A DNA stretch of 64,000 nt from Lachnospiraceae bacterium (GCA_017433725.1 JAFRGQ010000052.1:1-64000), one strand, 5' to 3'; positions 16,773-25,551 are shown, counted from the stretch's first letter. Program-made: numbers and translations. Notes: generated by a model from the letters alone, not told the origin.

Positions 16773-16955
16773 CTGTACATCAGAACCCTTTCACTCTCCG
16801 AGATATGCTTTGCGGATCGCATCGTCGTAAAGCCTGTACATCAGAACTCTTTTACTCTCCGAGATATGCTTTGCGGATCGCATCGTCGTGAAGCCTGTAC
16901 ATCAGAACTCTTTTACTCTCCGAGATATGCTTTGCGGATCGCATCGTCGTGAAGC
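16773..16955. repeat. Three tandem copies of a 61-bp unit including the livF 3' end
   Basis: Exact period of 61 bp: 16773-16833, 16834-16894 and 16895-16955. The third copy contains the last 14 codons and stop of livF; the two others are copies of that gene end placed downstream. Copies two and three are nearly identical, and copy one differs by about three bases, so copy one is the oldest or most diverged. The unit is not a multiple of three but lies past the stop, so LivF is unaffected. Confidence 0.95.
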
Positions 16956-17623
16956 AGGTCATCCGCAACGCCTGTTGTTGTTATGCTTCCGGTCTCCAGA
17001 ACGTACGCACGGTCAGCAATGGAGAGCGCTTTTTTAGCGTTCTGCTCAACGAGCAGGACAGTTGTTCCCTGAGAGGAAACGGTCTCAATGATGGTAAAGA
17101 TCTCATTCACATAAATCGGTGACAGACCCATGGACGGCTCATCCATCAGGATGATCTTGGGATGTGACATCAGAGCGCGGCCCATGGCCAGCATCTGCTG
17201 CTCACCGCCGGAGAGCGTACCTGCCATCTGCTTAGCACGCTCCTTAAGCCGCGGGAAGCACTCGTACACCCACGCAAGGGACGCAGCCTTCTCCGCAGGA
17301 TCGTTTCGAGTATACGCACCCAGCATAAGATTCTGGTAGACGGTCATGTCGGGAAAAACACGGCGTCCTTCGGGAACGTGTGCCATACCCATGGCCACGA
17401 TCTTATGAGGCGGTGTATGCGTGATGTCTTTTCCTTCAAATTCTATTTTGCCTGAAGCAGCTGTAATAAGCCCCGTTACGGTATGCAGAGTCGTGGTCTT
17501 GCCGGCACCGTTTGCACCGATCAGTGCAATGACCTCTCCCTGGTTAACTTCAAATGAGATCCCCTTCAGCGCCGGGATTACGCCGTAGTTGACGCGGAGA
17601 TCCGTGACTTTAAGCATTGCCAT
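16913..17623 (-). CDS. livF: Branched-chain amino-acid ABC transporter ATP-binding protein LivF
   Basis: One of the two ATPases driving branched-chain amino-acid import at the inner face of the membrane. The 236-residue protein has Walker A GANGAGKTT (about 36-44), the signature LSGGEQQM, Walker B and D-loop ILMDEPSMGLSP, and the H-loop region ending VLLVEQNA, typical of LivF. GGAGG precedes the ATG. It starts 12 bp after livG and is the last gene of the livHMGF unit. Its last 14 codons have been tandemly copied twice downstream. Confidence 0.96.
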   Translation of the reverse strand: MAMLKVTDLRVNYGVIPALKGISFEVNQGEVIALIGANGAGKTTTLHTVTGLITAASGKIEFEGKDITHTPPHKIVAMGMAHVPEGRRVFPDMTVYQNLMLGAYTRNDPAEKAASLAWVYECFPRLKERAKQMAGTLSGGEQQMLAMGRALMSHPKIILMDEPSMGLSPIYVNEIFTIIETVSSQGTTVLLVEQNAKKALSIADRAYVLETGSITTTGVADDLLHDDAIRKAYLGE

Positions 17624-17635
17624 TTCCTAACCTCC

Positions 17636-18400
17636 TTAATCATCCCCGAGATACGCCTTAATGACTTCCGGATTCGCCAGAACTGTCTTCGTATCGCCCT
17701 GTGTCAGGATACGACCGAAATTCAGCACTGTCAGCTTCTCACAGATACCGGAAACGAGCTTCATATCGTGCTCAATCAGAAGGATCGTCATATCAAAATG
17801 CTTCTGAATATACTTGATCGTATCCATGAGTTCCTGCGTCTCATTCGGGTTCATGCCCGCAGCCGGCTCGTCGAGAAGCAAAAGCTTCGGGTTCGTAGCC
17901 AGCGCACGCGCAATCTCCAGTTTTCTCTGCTGTCCGTACGGAAGATTGGAAGCGAGGATCTTATCCGCATCCGTATCAAGACCGAAAACCTTCAGAAGCT
18001 CCATCGCCCTTTCATTCATCGCCTTCTCTACCTGATAGTACTTGGGCAGACGAAGAATAGATACGGCCGTTGAGTAATGATACTGATTGTGAAGACCTAC
18101 TTTTACATTGTCCAGAACGGTAAGTTTCTTGAACAGTCTGATGTTCTGGAATGTTCGGGCAATGCCTGCCCTGTTGATATCGATCGGACGCTTTCCGGTA
18201 ATATCCTGCCCGTCCAGCTTGATAACGCCTTCGTTCGGCTTGTACTCACCGGTAAGGAGATTAAAGACTGTCGTCTTGCCCGCACCGTTCGGACCGATCA
18301 GACCGTATAGTTCACCTTTTTCTATTGTGAGCTTGAAATCATCGACAGCCCTCAGACCGCCGAACTGAATACCGAGGTTATTTATTTCGAGGAGTGCCAT
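17636..18400 (-). CDS. livG: Branched-chain amino-acid ABC transporter ATP-binding protein LivG
   Basis: Partner ATPase of LivF. The 254-residue protein carries Walker A GPNGAGKTT (about 36-44), the LivG-type insertion with GIARTFQNIRLFKKLTVLDN, signature LPYGQQRKLEIARAL, Walker B LLLLDEPAAGMNP and the switch histidine in LLIEHDMKLV. Length fits LivG. AAAGGAGGG lies upstream of the ATG, within the livM end; the gap to livM is only 2 bp, so translation is coupled. Confidence 0.96.
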   Translation of the reverse strand: MALLEINNLGIQFGGLRAVDDFKLTIEKGELYGLIGPNGAGKTTVFNLLTGEYKPNEGVIKLDGQDITGKRPIDINRAGIARTFQNIRLFKKLTVLDNVKVGLHNQYHYSTAVSILRLPKYYQVEKAMNERAMELLKVFGLDTDADKILASNLPYGQQRKLEIARALATNPKLLLLDEPAAGMNPNETQELMDTIKYIQKHFDMTILLIEHDMKLVSGICEKLTVLNFGRILTQGDTKTVLANPEVIKAYLGDD

Positions 18401-18402
18401 CC

Positions 18403-19488
18403 TTAATTGCCCTCCTTTGCTCTTATTTTCGAAAGAAACGGAATATTGCTGTATACGTGCTTGTCAAGCCATCCCTTGACTGACGGACTCCAGTTGATCA
18501 GCATGATGACGATCAGAACAATGGAGTAAATCAGCATACGGTAGTTTGCCATGAAGCGGAGAACTTCCGGGATCAGGGTAAGTACTACAGCCGCGATGAT
18601 GGAACCGCGTGTGCTTCCGATACCGCCGAGGACCACGAATACGAGGAACATGATTGACATGTTATATCCGAATCTTGCAGGCGTTGCGATGAGAGTCGCC
18701 AGGTTGTGAGCATACAGTGCACCGGCAAATCCCGCGATGACGGCAGAAATCGTGAAAGCGATAAGCTTGTACTTTGTAATGTTGATACCGACAGATTCCG
18801 CAGCGATTGCATTATCTCGAACGGACATGATTGCGCGTCCGTCCCTAGAATGAATCAGGTTCAGAACAACGATCAGCGCAATCATCAGTACGATGAACGC
18901 AATAGCAAATGTTGAATCCTTAGGTGTTCCCGTGATTCCCTGAGGACCGTTTATTATGATTTCGCCGGTAGTCAGATCCATACCGAGATCGTTTGCGCTC
19001 GTGATGGAGAAATGGAAGCCGTTTGCATCCCTGCCGACATAGAGAACATTGATGATATTCTTGATGATCTCACCGAAAGCCAGCGTGACGATTGCAAGAT
19101 AGTCGCCTCGCAGACGAAGTACCGGAATGCCGATCAGGAATCCGAAGATGCCCGCCACAATACCGCCGATAATGATTGCAATGATAAATCTGAGCAGGTC
19201 CGGCATTGATCCCACTGTAACTTTTGAGAAAAATGCACTTGCAAATGCGCCCACGCACATAAAGCCCGCATGTCCGATGGACAGCTCGCCTAAAATGCCG
19301 ACGACCAGATTCAGCGAAATCGCCATGATCGCATAGACACACAGCGGAACCAGCAGACCTTTCATCTGGCTGTTCAGCATTCCTGCCACAGACAGGATTG
19401 ATACGAGGATGAATACGAGGATGAGACCTCCATACGTCTTGAAGTCGTCTCTGGAGGTTGCATCCATCATCGAGAATTTTTGTTTCAT
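18403..19488 (-). CDS. livM: Branched-chain amino-acid ABC transporter permease LivM
   Basis: The larger of the two membrane permeases forming the translocation path with LivH. The 361-residue product has about ten membrane segments and the LivM-type blocks SLNLVVGILGELSIGHAGFMCVGA (split over residues about 60-84), LRLRGDYLAIVTLAFGEI and the EAA-like loop GRAIMSVRDNAIAAESVGIN. The ATG at 19488 has GGAGG at 8 bp; the GTG at 19497 overlaps that site and is less likely. It begins 13 bp after the livH stop. Confidence 0.95.
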   Translation of the reverse strand: MKQKFSMMDATSRDDFKTYGGLILVFILVSILSVAGMLNSQMKGLLVPLCVYAIMAISLNLVVGILGELSIGHAGFMCVGAFASAFFSKVTVGSMPDLLRFIIAIIIGGIVAGIFGFLIGIPVLRLRGDYLAIVTLAFGEIIKNIINVLYVGRDANGFHFSITSANDLGMDLTTGEIIINGPQGITGTPKDSTFAIAFIVLMIALIVVLNLIHSRDGRAIMSVRDNAIAAESVGINITKYKLIAFTISAVIAGFAGALYAHNLATLIATPARFGYNMSIMFLVFVVLGGIGSTRGSIIAAVVLTLIPEVLRFMANYRMLIYSIVLIVIMLINWSPSVKGWLDKHVYSNIPFLSKIRAKEGN

Positions 19489-19501
19489 ACCGGACACCTC
19501 C

Positions 19502-20383
19502 TCAGACTTTTTCCTGAATAACCTTGCCGAAAAGTCCGGTAGGTTTCACAAGAAGAACTATGATAAGCACGGAAAATACAATCGCATCCGAGAGCTGTGA
19601 TGAGATGTAAGCACGGCTCAGGATTTCGATCACGCCGAGCACAAGTCCACCGATCATCGCACCGGGTATGGAACCGATTCCGCCGAAAACAGCCGCAACG
19701 AAAGCCTTAATACCGGGCATAGCACCGGTCGTCGGGCTCAGTGTCGGATATGCGGAGCACAGGAGAACACCCGCAATCGCTGCCATGGCGGAGCCTATTG
19801 CGAAGGTGAGGGTGATCGTTCCATTGACAGATATACCCATGAGAGAAGCCGCATCGCGGTCCTGTGAACATGCGAGCATAGCCTGACCGGGTTTTGTCTT
19901 ATTGATGAAAGTCTGCAGAGCAGCAACCAGAATGATGCTTACGGTTATGCTGACGATAGTCGTTCCGGGAATCGAGAAAGACCCTATCGTTACAGACTGG
20001 AACGGCACGACCGAAGTGAACATTTTCGGGTCGGAACCGAAGATCAAAAGTGCGGAATTCTGAAGGAAATAGCTGACACCGATCGCCGTGATAAGAACAG
20101 CGAGCGGGGAGGCTGCTTTGCGCAGCGGCTTGTAAGCTATCTTCTCGATGACGATTCCGAGACATGTGCAGATGACGATTGCACCGATGATACCGAGCGG
20201 CGTCGGGAGTCCCATGGTGCTGATGATCGTGTAAGCCATGAAGGCACCTATCATGATGACATCGCCGTGGGCAAAGTTGAGCATCTTGGCAATACCATAG
20301 ACCATGGTGTAGCCGATGGCTATGATAGCGTAGATGCTGCCCAGACTGAGGCCGTTGATGAGGTGTGTGAAGAAACTAACCAT
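19502..20383 (-). CDS. livH: Branched-chain amino-acid ABC transporter permease LivH
   Basis: Second permease of the transporter. The 293-residue protein starts with a membrane segment (FFTHLINGLSLGSIYAIIAI) and shows the LivH pattern GYTMVYGIAKMLNFAHGDVIMIGAF and the loop GQAMLACSQDRDAASLMGI. About eight membrane segments. The ribosome site (GAGAGGG) is weaker than for the downstream genes. It is separated from livJ by 536 bp of repeats and a terminator, so permease and ATPase genes may be expressed at a lower level than the binding protein. Confidence 0.95.
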   Translation of the reverse strand: MVSFFTHLINGLSLGSIYAIIAIGYTMVYGIAKMLNFAHGDVIMIGAFMAYTIISTMGLPTPLGIIGAIVICTCLGIVIEKIAYKPLRKAASPLAVLITAIGVSYFLQNSALLIFGSDPKMFTSVVPFQSVTIGSFSIPGTTIVSITVSIILVAALQTFINKTKPGQAMLACSQDRDAASLMGISVNGTITLTFAIGSAMAAIAGVLLCSAYPTLSPTTGAMPGIKAFVAAVFGGIGSIPGAMIGGLVLGVIEILSRAYISSQLSDAIVFSVLIIVLLVKPTGLFGKVIQEKV

Positions 20384-20507
20384 TTTGATACCCTCTCATC
20401 TTAGATTAATAGTAAACAATAATGGACTATTATAGCATTCTATTAAATTTCCGTAAAGTGAAAGTGAGGGGAGGTGCGGCGTCGCCTGGCGGCCGGCACT
20501 GTAAAAA

Positions 20508-20592
20508 TTCGAGCCTTGGCGTTCTTGCCGCGACGTGCGCGGCGCCAAAGCGCCTTCCACTGCGCACGTCTGCGATCCGCCGTGCCTAAGCA
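20508..20592 (+). repeat. Interspersed structured repeat R1, copy B
   Basis: A half first hairpin (CCTTGGCGTTCTTG, 20514-20527), then a perfect second hairpin: outer stem GACGTGCGC (20532-20540) with GCGCACGTC (20572-20580), inner stem GGCGC-CAAA-GCGCC (20541-20554), tail TGCGATCCGCC. Compared with copy A (GACATGCG/CGCATGTC), the outer stem shows an A-T to G-C paired change. Confidence 0.8.
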
Positions 20593-20648
20593 TGCGTAAC
20601 CAATGCTCCAGTGGAGCATTGTGTAGCTGAGGCTTTTATTCTTCATCT

Positions 20649-20728
20649 CGAGATTGTACTCACGATGAAGCCAGATTTCACTTTGCGCGCGTATCTCATG
20701 ACTCAAATCACGAGTATTGCGCAATGAA
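20649..20728 (+). repeat. Interspersed repeat R2, copy a
   Basis: 80-bp element starting CGAGATTGTACTCACGATGA and ending AAATCACGAGTATTGCGCAA. Related copies lie at 34623-34698 (opposite strand), 43878-43940 and 47030-47106. It contains TTTGCGC and GCGCAA arms that could pair. Confidence 0.75.
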
Positions 20729-20732
20729 GAAT

Positions 20733-20778
20733 AAAAAACAGCTGCATCTGTCAACACATGTGCCGGCAGATGCAACTG
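20733..20778 (-). terminator. Terminator of livJ, upstream of livHMGF
   Basis: A 12-bp stem with one mismatch (20739-20750 with 20767-20778) is followed on the minus strand by TTTTTTAT. Placed between livJ and livH, it can let livJ be made in excess over the other transporter parts. Confidence 0.85.
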
Positions 20779-20819
20779 TCTTATTCATGTATTCAAGTCT
20801 CACGAATCCTATTTATGCA

Positions 20820-20878
20820 TTCAGTTCTCGTGAGCAGGACTTGGTGCGGAACTCAAGGTCAGCGTTTGCTGACATAAG
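20820..20878 (+). repeat. Interspersed repeat R3, copy 1
   Basis: Shares with 47204-47258 and 33283-33332 a block of about 55 bp ending in a small hairpin (TCAGC-GTTT-GCTGA, here near 20859-20872) followed by CATAAGT. Similarity is moderate and was judged by eye. Confidence 0.5.
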
Positions 20879-20919
20879 TATTATGCATGACATTGTCTGT
20901 CAACGGCAAAACTCTCCGA

Positions 20920-22104
20920 TTAGTCCTCAATAGATACGTAAACGCCGTCCTGGATAACAACAGCCTTCGGCTCTTTGTCCGGCTCGCCTGTTGCGGACCA
21001 TGTAATAGTACCTGTAAGACCTTCAACCTCGATCTCTGTGATAGCTGTCTTAAGACCTTCGCAGATATCGGATACGCTCATATCCGGTTTAAGGTCAGCC
21101 TTCTCGATTGCAGCCTTAATTGCATAGAATGCGTCATACTCGTCTGCACCGAACTGATTCGGAGTTCTCTTGTAAGCTTCCTCGAACTTCTTTACGAAAT
21201 TAACTGTCAGCTCATCTGTAGCGTCTGCCGCAAACGGTGTAAGAAGCATAAGGCCTTCAGCGAGAGATGTATCAAAGTTCTCCATGCTGAGGATACCGTC
21301 CATACCGTCGCATCCGAAGAATGTCGGGGTATAACCGATGTTGTTGCTCTGTGTCAGAATTGTCGCAGCATTGCTGTAGTAGATCGGAAGGAATACGAGG
21401 TCAGCGCCTGCGTCCTTCATCTTCTGAAGCTGTGCGGAGAAATCTGTAGCAGTATCCTGTGTGAAAGCTTCTGTAGCTACGATCTCAAGTCCAAGCTCTT
21501 TAGCTTTTGCTTCGAAGTTCGTCTCGATACCGGATGAATAGATGTCGGAGCTGTCATAGATGGCTGCGATCTTCTTGTCTGCAAAATGCGCTGCAAGATA
21601 TTCAGCAGATTTTGTTCCCTGCTGCGGGTCATTGAAGCATACGGCAAATGCATTGTCCTGCGCGATGCAGTCCTTGGAAGAACCTGACGGTGTAAGCTGG
21701 AACATGTTATCTTCAGCTGTGACAGCCTCAACTGCTGTACACGGACCGGAAGTAACTGTGCCGAGAAGGATCTGCATACCTTTATCCTTCAGAGAATTGT
21801 AAGCGTTGACAGCCTTCTCCGGATCATGCTCATCATCAGCTGTAACATACTCGATCTGATAGCCGTTGATACCGCCGGCAGCATTGATCTCGTCGACTGC
21901 GATCTGACCTGCATCGGCAACGTCCTGTCCGTAAACGGCGACAGGGCCGGTGACCGGTCCGATTTCTCCGATGACCCACTTGAGTTCGCCATCATCGGAA
22001 GCTGCGCCTGATGCGCCCGAACCTGAACCGCCGCATCCTGCGAGAAGACCGGCTGCCATAACACCTGCCAGTGCGAGGCCCATGAATTTCTTCATCTTTG
22101 TCAT
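20920..22104 (-). CDS. livJ: Branched-chain amino-acid ABC transporter substrate-binding lipoprotein
   Basis: Extracellular receptor of the LivHMGF transporter. The 394-residue product has a lipoprotein signal (MTKMKKFMGLALAGVMAAG) with lipobox LLAGC, so it is anchored to the membrane. The periplasmic-binding fold of the LivJ type shows WVIGEIGPVTGPVAVYGQD, AVDEINAAGGINGYQIEY and LGTVTSGPCTAVE. The ATG at 22104 has AAGGAGG at 9 bp. A good promoter lies at 22165-22194 and a terminator follows the gene, so it forms its own transcription unit at the head of the liv cluster. Which amino acid it binds cannot be read. Confidence 0.94.
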   Translation of the reverse strand: MTKMKKFMGLALAGVMAAGLLAGCGGSGSGASGAASDDGELKWVIGEIGPVTGPVAVYGQDVADAGQIAVDEINAAGGINGYQIEYVTADDEHDPEKAVNAYNSLKDKGMQILLGTVTSGPCTAVEAVTAEDNMFQLTPSGSSKDCIAQDNAFAVCFNDPQQGTKSAEYLAAHFADKKIAAIYDSSDIYSSGIETNFEAKAKELGLEIVATEAFTQDTATDFSAQLQKMKDAGADLVFLPIYYSNAATILTQSNNIGYTPTFFGCDGMDGILSMENFDTSLAEGLMLLTPFAADATDELTVNFVKKFEEAYKRTPNQFGADEYDAFYAIKAAIEKADLKPDMSVSDICEGLKTAITEIEVEGLTGTITWSATGEPDKEPKAVVIQDGVYVSIED

Positions 22105-22164
22105 TTTGAAATCCTCCTTCATATTCAGGGGTGTTGATTATTACTCCCTGAGAAATTAAACACA

Positions 22165-22194
22165 ATAGTACACCAAAGCGGTGCAGTATGTCAA
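22165..22194 (-). promoter_or_regulatory. Promoter of livJ
   Basis: TTGACA (22189-22194), 18-bp spacer, TACTAT (22165-22170) on the minus strand, about 60 bp before the livJ start. Confidence 0.6.
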
Positions 22195-22216
22195 TCTTGG
22201 AAATAATTATAACAAA

Positions 22217-22285
22217 GCAGAGACCGACAATATCCTAAGCAAAACATTGCGAAGCAGTTTTGCGTGGATATTCGTCGGTCTCTGC
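22217..22285 (-). terminator. Long hairpin closing the V-ATPase operon
   Basis: A 69-nt palindrome with a perfect 12-bp outer stem (GCAGAGACCGAC, 22217-22228, with 22274-22285), then ATATCC/GGATAT and GCAAAAC/GTTTTGC stems. On the minus strand it is followed by TTTGTTATAATTATTT. It begins 28 bp past the stop of the last gene in the operon. Confidence 0.75.
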
Positions 22286-22312
22286 GTAACTTTTTGTAAT
22301 CCTTATGAATAA

Positions 22313-24784
22313 TTAGCTTTTAACTGTCTTCTGCGGCTCCACATAACTCACAAACACATTTCCCCCGGCCTCAAACGCCGCCGTACTGTCATTTATACCC
22401 ATATAATAATGCGATCCATCCGCAAAATTATACAGCAGCGTATTGTAGCGGTCATAGCCTACGATCACAGTCGTAGCCCCGTCGGCAAGCCTTGTAACGA
22501 CCGCCCGGCCCATCGACACCTCGTAGAGCACCTGAGAAAGCGTACAGCCGCTCAGATTCATGATGACAGCCTCGTCTCCGACCGCCTTCTGCAACTCATC
22601 CGCAACGATCGTGCCGGAGAAAATGCCCTGCGGAACATCCTCGTTGTAGAGCTCGTTCTCGACATCCTTGTTACCGCGCTCATACACGTACTGTCCCTCA
22701 CGGTTGACCACAACACCGACCAGCTCGTCGGCATCGCGGATCGCCTTTCCGGGATCCGTCACGATCTCCTGAAGCTTGCCGTAAGCATAAACATAAAAGA
22801 GCTGATACGGATCTTCCGGATCAATTCCCAGTTCCAAATCCGCCTCATTTACAGACGGACGAAGCACAAAGTTCGTCACGACCGGATTGATATTCCGCTT
22901 TTGATCCGACATGCCGAGAGTAAGGATCTGGCCCTGCCGTCCGGTCACGGCTATGTCAATGTGAATCGTCGAAGAGGACACCTGACGCGTATTCATTATG
23001 TTATCTGTCGAGGCCACAGTGTAGCCGGCCTCAGTCTTGGTGACGCGTGACAGCTCGACAAGGCCTTCGGTAATTGTTATACCTGAAACCCAGCAATTAT
23101 CCGGATTGTAGTCCTTGACCAATGTGCCGTCAAAAGATTCTATCTTCAGCTCCTTCATCGCAAATATCACATCGCCCGCAGGCTGAACTGCTATATCCTC
23201 AGTATTTGCGAGACCGTAAATCAGGTCATCATTGATGAAGCCGAGGGCCTTCAGATACTGACCCTTTCCGGCGCTTATTTCACGCGATTTTCCGTTGTCC
23301 AGATCCATGACCGTGATGTGTGTGGAGGTATTTGTCTCCATCTCCTGCATCCATGCGATCTGACTGTTACTTCCGGAAGAAACGAAGCAGTCCGGATTGA
23401 TATCCGATATGATTTCCGTGAACTCTCCCGTCTCCGGTTCGATCTTATAGACCGTACGGTTCAGGTAGAAGTATGCGGTACCGGATGAATTGACATAGCA
23501 CAGCCTTCCGAGATTGTTCTGCAGGGTCTGATACGACATCCTGTAAGGGATAAAGACCTGCTCCTCGACCGCAGTGCCCTCGCCGTGATAGTGGCATATC
23601 GAAATTCCGCAGCGACCCTCATGCTTTCCGCGGTTCATATATCCATAGACAATAAAATCTATGTCTCCGGACTCCTGAACACGGATGATCTTGATACCGT
23701 ACTCGTCATGATCATATCGCTCGTCCGCGTTGACTGACGTGTCATGGAACGAGAAGACTTTAACGAGTTTCTGGGCGTTCTCGTTGTACTCCCAGAGCGT
23801 ATCGTCGTTGACAAATGCGACTATGCTGGAGTCAGCATTTGTCTGATATTGAATGCCTCTCGTCTCAACCCCAAGGAAGACGCCGTTTGCGGAAATGGAA
23901 CCCGTCGATCCGTCATAGACCTGGATAGCCTTCCTGTTGAAATCCAGAAGCATGATTCTGTCATTGTAATAGCGCATGCGGTAGAACTCTTCCACATGGT
24001 AGAACTCCGTATCACCGTCCCTGTCCGTAGCGCTGATCAGATAATCTGTCGTGATGGAGCACGTTTCCTTATTGATCTCGCAGATCGTGGGCACGGCTTT
24101 TCGGTAGACCTGAGGTCCCAGGGATCCCCATGTCACCTGGTCGAATGTAGATTTCAGATTGACCTCCGTGAAGGAGTTGTAGGTGACCGTATCATCCGTC
24201 TCGAGATACGTATTTAATTCACCCGCCCCGTTCTTATTCGTGCACGTCTCGTAGAAGTCATAGACGAACTGCACATACTTTTCGGTCAGCAGGTCCGCTC
24301 TCTGCAGAAGGCGGGAGTAGTAATAGACACTTCCCGACGATGTCTGCAGGGTAAATTTGATCGGATACTCGCGGTTCATGAGAATCGGCTCGGACAGCGT
24401 AAACGTTGCCGTGCGGTACTCACCGTCCTGCTTGAAGTTTCCGATCTTGGCATTTTCGATGACTGTTCCGGTATCCGGCGCAGTGACCTCATACGTAACA
24501 GACGAAACTCCCAGATCGAAGGATCTGTAGGAGACCGTCAGGGTCCTGTCCGTGGTCATTGGGATTACGGAATCTCTCAGATGTGCAGAGGCCATCTCCT
24601 CCCGATATCCGAACATTCTGTTAACACGGTTGCCGCCTATATCTACACACATGACAGGAAGCGTCGAATCTGAAAGATCCGACGCGCTCTCTGTCACCTG
24701 TGTATTCATAAATAATGAAAAGAATATTACTCCGACTACAAATACGGCAAATAATACTACCGACTTAAGAACTCTATTTCTCAC
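22313..24784 (-). CDS. Large exported or membrane-anchored protein of unknown function, coupled to the V-ATPase operon
   Basis: I do not recognise the family. The 823-residue protein has a single N-terminal membrane segment (about residues 8-28, SVVLFAVFVVGVIFFSLFM), so the rest is probably outside the cell. The long middle part has repeated short beta strands with Asp, Tyr and Trp turns, consistent with a beta-propeller-like fold. The C-terminal 100 residues (NLSGCTLSQVLYEVSMGRAV to NVFVSYV) resemble the outline of C39-like peptidase domains, with one Cys but no obvious catalytic His. The GTG start overlaps the ntpD stop by 11 bp, so it is read as part of the V-ATPase operon. Confidence 0.85.
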   Translation of the reverse strand: MRNRVLKSVVLFAVFVVGVIFFSLFMNTQVTESASDLSDSTLPVMCVDIGGNRVNRMFGYREEMASAHLRDSVIPMTTDRTLTVSYRSFDLGVSSVTYEVTAPDTGTVIENAKIGNFKQDGEYRTATFTLSEPILMNREYPIKFTLQTSSGSVYYYSRLLQRADLLTEKYVQFVYDFYETCTNKNGAGELNTYLETDDTVTYNSFTEVNLKSTFDQVTWGSLGPQVYRKAVPTICEINKETCSITTDYLISATDRDGDTEFYHVEEFYRMRYYNDRIMLLDFNRKAIQVYDGSTGSISANGVFLGVETRGIQYQTNADSSIVAFVNDDTLWEYNENAQKLVKVFSFHDTSVNADERYDHDEYGIKIIRVQESGDIDFIVYGYMNRGKHEGRCGISICHYHGEGTAVEEQVFIPYRMSYQTLQNNLGRLCYVNSSGTAYFYLNRTVYKIEPETGEFTEIISDINPDCFVSSGSNSQIAWMQEMETNTSTHITVMDLDNGKSREISAGKGQYLKALGFINDDLIYGLANTEDIAVQPAGDVIFAMKELKIESFDGTLVKDYNPDNCWVSGITITEGLVELSRVTKTEAGYTVASTDNIMNTRQVSSSTIHIDIAVTGRQGQILTLGMSDQKRNINPVVTNFVLRPSVNEADLELGIDPEDPYQLFYVYAYGKLQEIVTDPGKAIRDADELVGVVVNREGQYVYERGNKDVENELYNEDVPQGIFSGTIVADELQKAVGDEAVIMNLSGCTLSQVLYEVSMGRAVVTRLADGATTVIVGYDRYNTLLYNFADGSHYYMGINDSTAAFEAGGNVFVSYVEPQKTVKS

Positions 24785-25430
24785 TGTACCCGTGTGCTTC
24801 CTCCAGCATCATGTCCTTGACTTTCATCAGCCTGATCTGAGTACTTCTCTCATTCTCATCAAGCTTCATAGTGATGTACTTTATTCCTGCCTGTGTTTCG
24901 GGAATTGTGACATGCTCCAGAGCATTAACACGTCTGCGAGTCTTCTCGATTTCTGCCGCCATCAGCTGACAGGATTTCTCCACCTCAGCCAGTCTCAGCA
25001 TATCGGGCAGTATATCCGCAAGCGATTTTACCGCTCCGTCCAGATCACTGGACGTGAATGCGAAACCATAGGAATATATGTCATTGGGATCCGATGTCCT
25101 TGTCTTATAGTCAAAAACCGGAATATTTACACTCATGACGTTCTTCACGTCTTCCATCAGTGTGACTTCCTGTTTCGGTGCCATCAGAGCCTCGCGCAGA
25201 GCCTCCTGGGACATACCGGCCTTGGCAATGACAAAGTTGACATTGGCCTGTCTGATCCCTTCTTCCACTTTCAGCCGGAGTGCCATGTTTTCGCGGACAA
25301 GATCCAGGAATTCGCGCATAAGCTCATCGCGCTTATCCTTCAGAAGTCTGTGGCCCTTGACGGCCGTGACCAGCTTGGATTTAAGCCGCGTCAGCTCCAT
25401 TCGGGTTGGATTTACCTGTTTGGATGCCAA
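24774..25430 (-). CDS. ntpD: V-type ATPase subunit D (central stalk)
   Basis: Subunit D forms the rotating coiled-coil shaft inside the A3B3 head. The 218-residue protein starts with the family hallmark VNPTRMELTRLKSKL, followed by long helices and the C-terminal ALEHVTIPETQAGIKYITMKLDENER segment. The start is a TTG at 25430 (MASKQVNPTR), required by the family N-terminus and preceded by AAAGGAG at about 9 bp. A 121-bp gap separates it from ntpB, and its end overlaps the unknown 823-residue gene. Confidence 0.96.
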   Translation of the reverse strand: MASKQVNPTRMELTRLKSKLVTAVKGHRLLKDKRDELMREFLDLVRENMALRLKVEEGIRQANVNFVIAKAGMSQEALREALMAPKQEVTLMEDVKNVMSVNIPVFDYKTRTSDPNDIYSYGFAFTSSDLDGAVKSLADILPDMLRLAEVEKSCQLMAAEIEKTRRRVNALEHVTIPETQAGIKYITMKLDENERSTQIRLMKVKDMMLEEAHGYSEK

Positions 25431-25551
25431 GTGTCCTCACTCCTTTCTTAAATCTCATGCCCTCCATAAAGGGCATGAGACGGATGGCCTAACTCTGTGT
25501 ACGCAGCTGTCTTAAGCCGCGGCATCTCACATCGAGATAGTTTAATAGCCA

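Noticed and set aside
16530-16952. Plus-strand frame with repeated peptide blocks
   Set aside because: Product of the 61-bp tandem repeat behind livF read on the wrong strand.
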